From a bacterium (GTDB lineage: Bacteria > Patescibacteriota > Minisyncoccia > Minisyncoccales > Minisyncoccaceae): DNA of 64,000 nt. The stretch covers positions 4,847-68,846 of the forward strand of contig JALOBW010000004.1 in assembly GCA_023228085.1 (NCBI GenBank). The letters are read 5' to 3'. The position numbers and the translations under genes are program-made. Below are positions 61,408 to 64,000 of the stretch, one piece after another (position 1 is the first letter of the stretch; every line of letters begins with the position of its first letter). The notes under the pieces were generated by a model. That model made no database searches and had not been told where the DNA came from. It saw only the letters and a program-made list of their open reading frames with translations.

Positions 61408-61662
61408 ATGAATTTCAATATATTAAATAAATCAAATAAAACAATGGAGAAAAAAACAATGGATAAAAAAACAACTGTCGCAGTCGTCATTAAAAGGAAT
61501 ATTCCAATTTGCAAAAAGACTTTACGTTACATTTTAAACTTTAATCATAAGGGAGAGTATTATCTTTTATGTAAAGACTGTAAACTTATATTCCAAAAAG
61601 GATGCTACTTAGGAATGAAAAGGGAGAAAAAACAATGGAACGAATCGAAGATTATGGTATAA
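61408..61662 (+). CDS. Small Cys-containing protein, perhaps leaderless
   Basis: The 84-aa product has PICKKT and CKDCKLIFQKGC, a possible zinc ribbon. ATG 61408 lies at a predicted transcription start with no ribosome site; a later ATG at 61444 is possible. CpG use rises from here onwards. Function unknown. Confidence 0.45.
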   Translation: MNFNILNKSNKTMEKKTMDKKTTVAVVIKRNIPICKKTLRYILNFNHKGEYYLLCKDCKLIFQKGCYLGMKREKKQWNESKIMV

Positions 61663-61733
61663 CAGTTATTGTAGGACTGTCTATGTCATTCTTTATCATA
61701 GGAATATTAAATTTAATAATAGAGTCAAAATAG
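61635..61733 (+). CDS. Very small membrane protein, 32 aa
   Basis: The frame overlaps the previous gene by 28 nt. It has one hydrophobic helix (GITVIVGLSMSFFIIGILNL) and AGGGAG about 10 nt upstream. A function is not known. Confidence 0.4.
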   Translation: MERIEDYGITVIVGLSMSFFIIGILNLIIESK

Positions 61734-61745
61734 GAGAATAGAAAA

Positions 61746-62132
61746 ATGGCGAAATTGACAAAAAAACAATTTGAACAGATCAACCGGAAAATATGTAACG
61801 AAATATATATGCGTTCCAATATAGGAAGTTTCAACCGTGGATTTAATCTTGACAATATATCAGAAGTAATTGAAAAAGTATTATCAGTGCTAAGCCAATA
61901 TAACTTAAGGCTAGCAGATAATACATACTGCTATAAATTGACACAAATGAATCTGTCGAAAGTATTATCATCCAATGGGAATAGATTCGCATTGGATGAT
62001 GTGGACTGCGTAGACTTGTGTAATAATCAGGGCGAAGTCATTTCGAATTACGACTTTGGCTTGTGGATGCAAAATTTTAATGGCAAAATTGCTATAAACT
62101 GCGGCTTGTGGCCGTATAGGAGTGTAAAATGA
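61746..62132 (+). CDS. Hypothetical protein of the right-end module
   Basis: The 128-aa product has a helical N-terminal half (KKQFEQINRKICNEIY) and a mixed C-terminal half. TAGGAG lies before the ATG. It overlaps the amidoligase gene by 4 nt (ATGA). Not recognised, but it travels with the second amidoligase copy and may be part of it. Confidence 0.5.
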   Translation: MAKLTKKQFEQINRKICNEIYMRSNIGSFNRGFNLDNISEVIEKVLSVLSQYNLRLADNTYCYKLTQMNLSKVLSSNGNRFALDDVDCVDLCNNQGEVISNYDFGLWMQNFNGKIAINCGLWPYRSVK

Positions 62133-63601
62133 ATTTATTGCTATCGAATAAGAAGTCATATTGTGCAGGATGTATCACGTCAAACCTATATAATCCACTA
62201 TTTCCTATTCAATATAAGAATAGGGAATATTTAATGTGCGAAGAATGCATAGACTTGTGTCAGTCGAACGCATACAATATATGTAACGACTGCGGCAGTT
62301 TATTCACGGAATACCACGATCAGGATGAATTTTGCGAAGAATGCTTTAATGACCATTATGGAGAATGCACTTATTGCTCGAATATAGTGGACTTAGATGA
62401 CTGCTGCAATTACGATAATGGGACGCTTTGTGAACATTGTTTTGAGAACTATTATTTCCGATGCTACGATTGTGAAGATATACGTCTGAATCAATACGGA
62501 AATGATGTCAATGGCGAAATAATTTGCGATGACTGCATTACGAATTATTCGTGTTGCGAACGCTGTAATAGTTATCATAGCTCATCTGATATTATGTATT
62601 GCGAACATTGCGAAAATTATCTTTGTGAGGATTGCTATACGGATCACGGATGTAACAATTATGTTCACGATTACTGTCATAAACCGAATCCGATATTTCG
62701 ACACTATGACATTAAAACAAAAAGTATAGTTACCGGTAATTATAATCCCAAAGTATTATATATGGGATTTGAGTTGGAAGTTTGTTTTGATAGTTCGAGT
62801 AAAATGAATTCTGCATCTGAATCTATATTTGAATTATCAAACAGTGAAAGTTTATTCTATTTAAAGGACGACTCATCACTGTCGCCTTATGGCTTTGAAA
62901 TAGTTTCACATCCTATGGATTTAAAATGTTTAATTACTGGATTTCCTTGGAGAAATATTATTTCAATTTTGAGAAGAAATGGCGGAACGAGTTATGATAG
63001 TAAACTTTGCGGATTTCACATTCACACTTCAAATAAATATTTCGGCAAAACTGACTATGATATCAATAACATGAAAATCAAGATTGTAAATTTTGTCGAA
63101 AAGAATTGGACCGAAATGGCGAAGATTGCGAAAAGATGCAAATTACTGGAATGTATTGAAAACGGGCAAGCGAAGACTGCGGACGGTTATTGTCATTTTC
63201 AAACCAACACGAGATGCGGCTTCCGTTATTGTCAAGCAAAAAATATAAATATAAGTAAAGTGATTAAAAACCTCAATTACAATAAAGTTTTATCGTATTA
63301 TCCAAGGGTGACTGATTTAAAAAATACCCATCGAAACGTATCTTATGAATACGGCAGAATACGGAATGCAGCAATCAATTTGCAACCGCATGATACCACT
63401 GAATTCAGATTATATCGAGGAACATTAAAACTCCAAAGTATAGTTAAATATTTAACTCTGACAAATGCTATTATTGATTATGTCAAGCAATACGACTCTA
63501 TAGTCAAAACTTCGACATTCGAGGAGTTTATTCAAAAAAGCAGCTATACCAAAAACTTTAAAAAATATTTAAAACTTTTACAAATAGGAGAAGGCGAATA
63601 A
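62129..63601 (+). CDS. Zinc-ribbon amidoligase-like protein (second copy)
   Basis: The 490-aa product repeats the architecture of the first gene of the window. Residues about 10-190 hold many Cys pairs (CAGC, CEEC, CNDC, CEEC, CTYC, CEHC, CYDC, CDDC, CERC, CEDC). Residues about 212-485 are the amidoligase domain: MGFELEVC near 212, DDSSL then YGFEIVSHP near 245-256, CGFHIHTSN near 293 and TEFRLYRGTL near 423. Each motif has its counterpart in the first copy with substitutions. CpG is common here while it is rare elsewhere, which points to separate origin. It overlaps the amidotransferase gene as TAATG. Confidence 0.75.
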   Translation: MNLLLSNKKSYCAGCITSNLYNPLFPIQYKNREYLMCEECIDLCQSNAYNICNDCGSLFTEYHDQDEFCEECFNDHYGECTYCSNIVDLDDCCNYDNGTLCEHCFENYYFRCYDCEDIRLNQYGNDVNGEIICDDCITNYSCCERCNSYHSSSDIMYCEHCENYLCEDCYTDHGCNNYVHDYCHKPNPIFRHYDIKTKSIVTGNYNPKVLYMGFELEVCFDSSSKMNSASESIFELSNSESLFYLKDDSSLSPYGFEIVSHPMDLKCLITGFPWRNIISILRRNGGTSYDSKLCGFHIHTSNKYFGKTDYDINNMKIKIVNFVEKNWTEMAKIAKRCKLLECIENGQAKTADGYCHFQTNTRCGFRYCQAKNINISKVIKNLNYNKVLSYYPRVTDLKNTHRNVSYEYGRIRNAAINLQPHDTTEFRLYRGTLKLQSIVKYLTLTNAIIDYVKQYDSIVKTSTFEEFIQKSSYTKNFKKYLKLLQIGEGE

Positions 63602-64000
63602 TGTGTATTATAATATATAAAAATTCAAAAAATAAACCGCCAAGTGATAACGAATTATCACTTGCTGAATACTATAACCCGGATGGAATTGGAATTGCCT
63701 ATATTGATAATAATACCATTAAAATAATTAAAGGTTTAAAATTGGATAACTTGATAAACCTGAATGATAATTTATTATATGACAAAACTGTAATCTATCA
63801 TTTCAGATATTCCACTAGCGGGAGTACTAAGGCGGGACTGTGTCATCCTTTTCCATTGTCAAGTGATTTGTCAAAACTTTGCGAAATAGAATTATCATGT
63901 GATACCGTCGTCGCTCATAATGGACACTTCCTTGATTATGCCGGATCAAAACAATATTCAGATACGCAGATATTTATTAGTAAAGTTTTGTCAAAATTCA
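63601..64000 (+). CDS. Class II glutamine amidotransferase (second copy, cut by window end)
   Basis: The first 133 codons are visible. Cys2 follows Met (MCIIIYKN), then NPDGIGIAY, YHFRYSTSG, HPFPLSSDL, VAHNGHFLDY and YSDTQIF, parallel to the first copy (MCVIIYK, NPDGVGLAY, YHFRIATSG, AHNGHL, YSDTQVF). The C-terminus, where the first copy has zinc ribbons, is not in the window. Confidence 0.8.
   Translation, partial: MCIIIYKNSKNKPPSDNELSLAEYYNPDGIGIAYIDNNTIKIIKGLKLDNLINLNDNLLYDKTVIYHFRYSTSGSTKAGLCHPFPLSSDLSKLCEIELSCDTVVAHNGHFLDYAGSKQYSDTQIFISKVLSKF

Noticed and set aside
1..64000. Alternative genetic code
   Set aside because: TAA, TAG and TGA all end well-supported genes at overlapping starts, so no stop codon appears reassigned.

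Overview
The window is a 64-kb slice of a large, AT-rich, tailed double-stranded DNA phage genome (or an almost intact prophage) with a siphovirus-like plan: terminase, portal, XkdF-like protease, scaffold, HK97-type capsid, tail tube, tape measure and baseplate hub are present, and no sheath is seen. Nearly all genes are on the + strand, tightly packed, often with ATGA or TAATG overlaps and strong AAGGAGG-type ribosome binding sites. TAA, TAG and TGA all act as stops, so the code is standard. The host is unknown. Near-consensus sigma-70 promoters and Thr/Pro-rich linkers of a kind common in Chloroflexi and several candidate phyla are weak hints only. No integrase, DNA polymerase, endolysin or tRNA was recognised, so the genome must extend beyond the window.

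Layout: 1-3 kb, an amidoligase plus class II glutamine amidotransferase pair with many zinc ribbons; 3-14 kb, small genes and a recombination/repair block (RecA-like, possible annealing protein, SbcD, Rnl5-type RNA ligase, SbcC, RuvC-like), a DNA methylase and a sigma-like protein; 15-24 kb, packaging and head; 24-32 kb, a carbohydrate-modification cassette (glycosyltransferase and methyltransferase fusions, sulfotransferase) interleaved with a GroES homologue and head-tail genes; 32-38 kb, exported or membrane proteins including a 1129-aa protein with mucin-like Thr repeats; 38-46.6 kb, tail; 46.6-54.6 kb, replication (UvsW-like helicase, initiator-like protein, DnaB, phosphoesterase, SSB); 54.7-58.7 kb, nucleotide and DNA modification (TSCPD, MT-A70, radical SAM, YkgJ-like, DNA methyltransferase, ThyX); 58.65-60.4 kb, a leftward island of small membrane proteins plus a frameshifted DNA methyltransferase; 60.4-61.4 kb, a repeat-rich non-coding segment; 61.4-64 kb, a CpG-rich segment carrying a second, diverged amidoligase/amidotransferase pair, the last gene cut by the window edge.

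The most unusual points are: (1) two paralogous amidoligase/amidotransferase modules of different base composition; (2) a glycosylation, methylation and sulfation cassette inside the virion operon, next to an exported mucin-like protein; (3) a recurring promoter form in which an ATG, usually ATGA, lies 5-7 nt after the -10 box, some copies probably giving leaderless mRNAs; (4) a non-coding or barely coding stretch at 46.6-46.9 kb with two successive perfect 11-bp inverted repeats; (5) a probable gpG/gpT -1 frameshift before the tape measure gene; (6) a methyltransferase broken by one base in a G run, with its missing C-terminus readable in the next frame.
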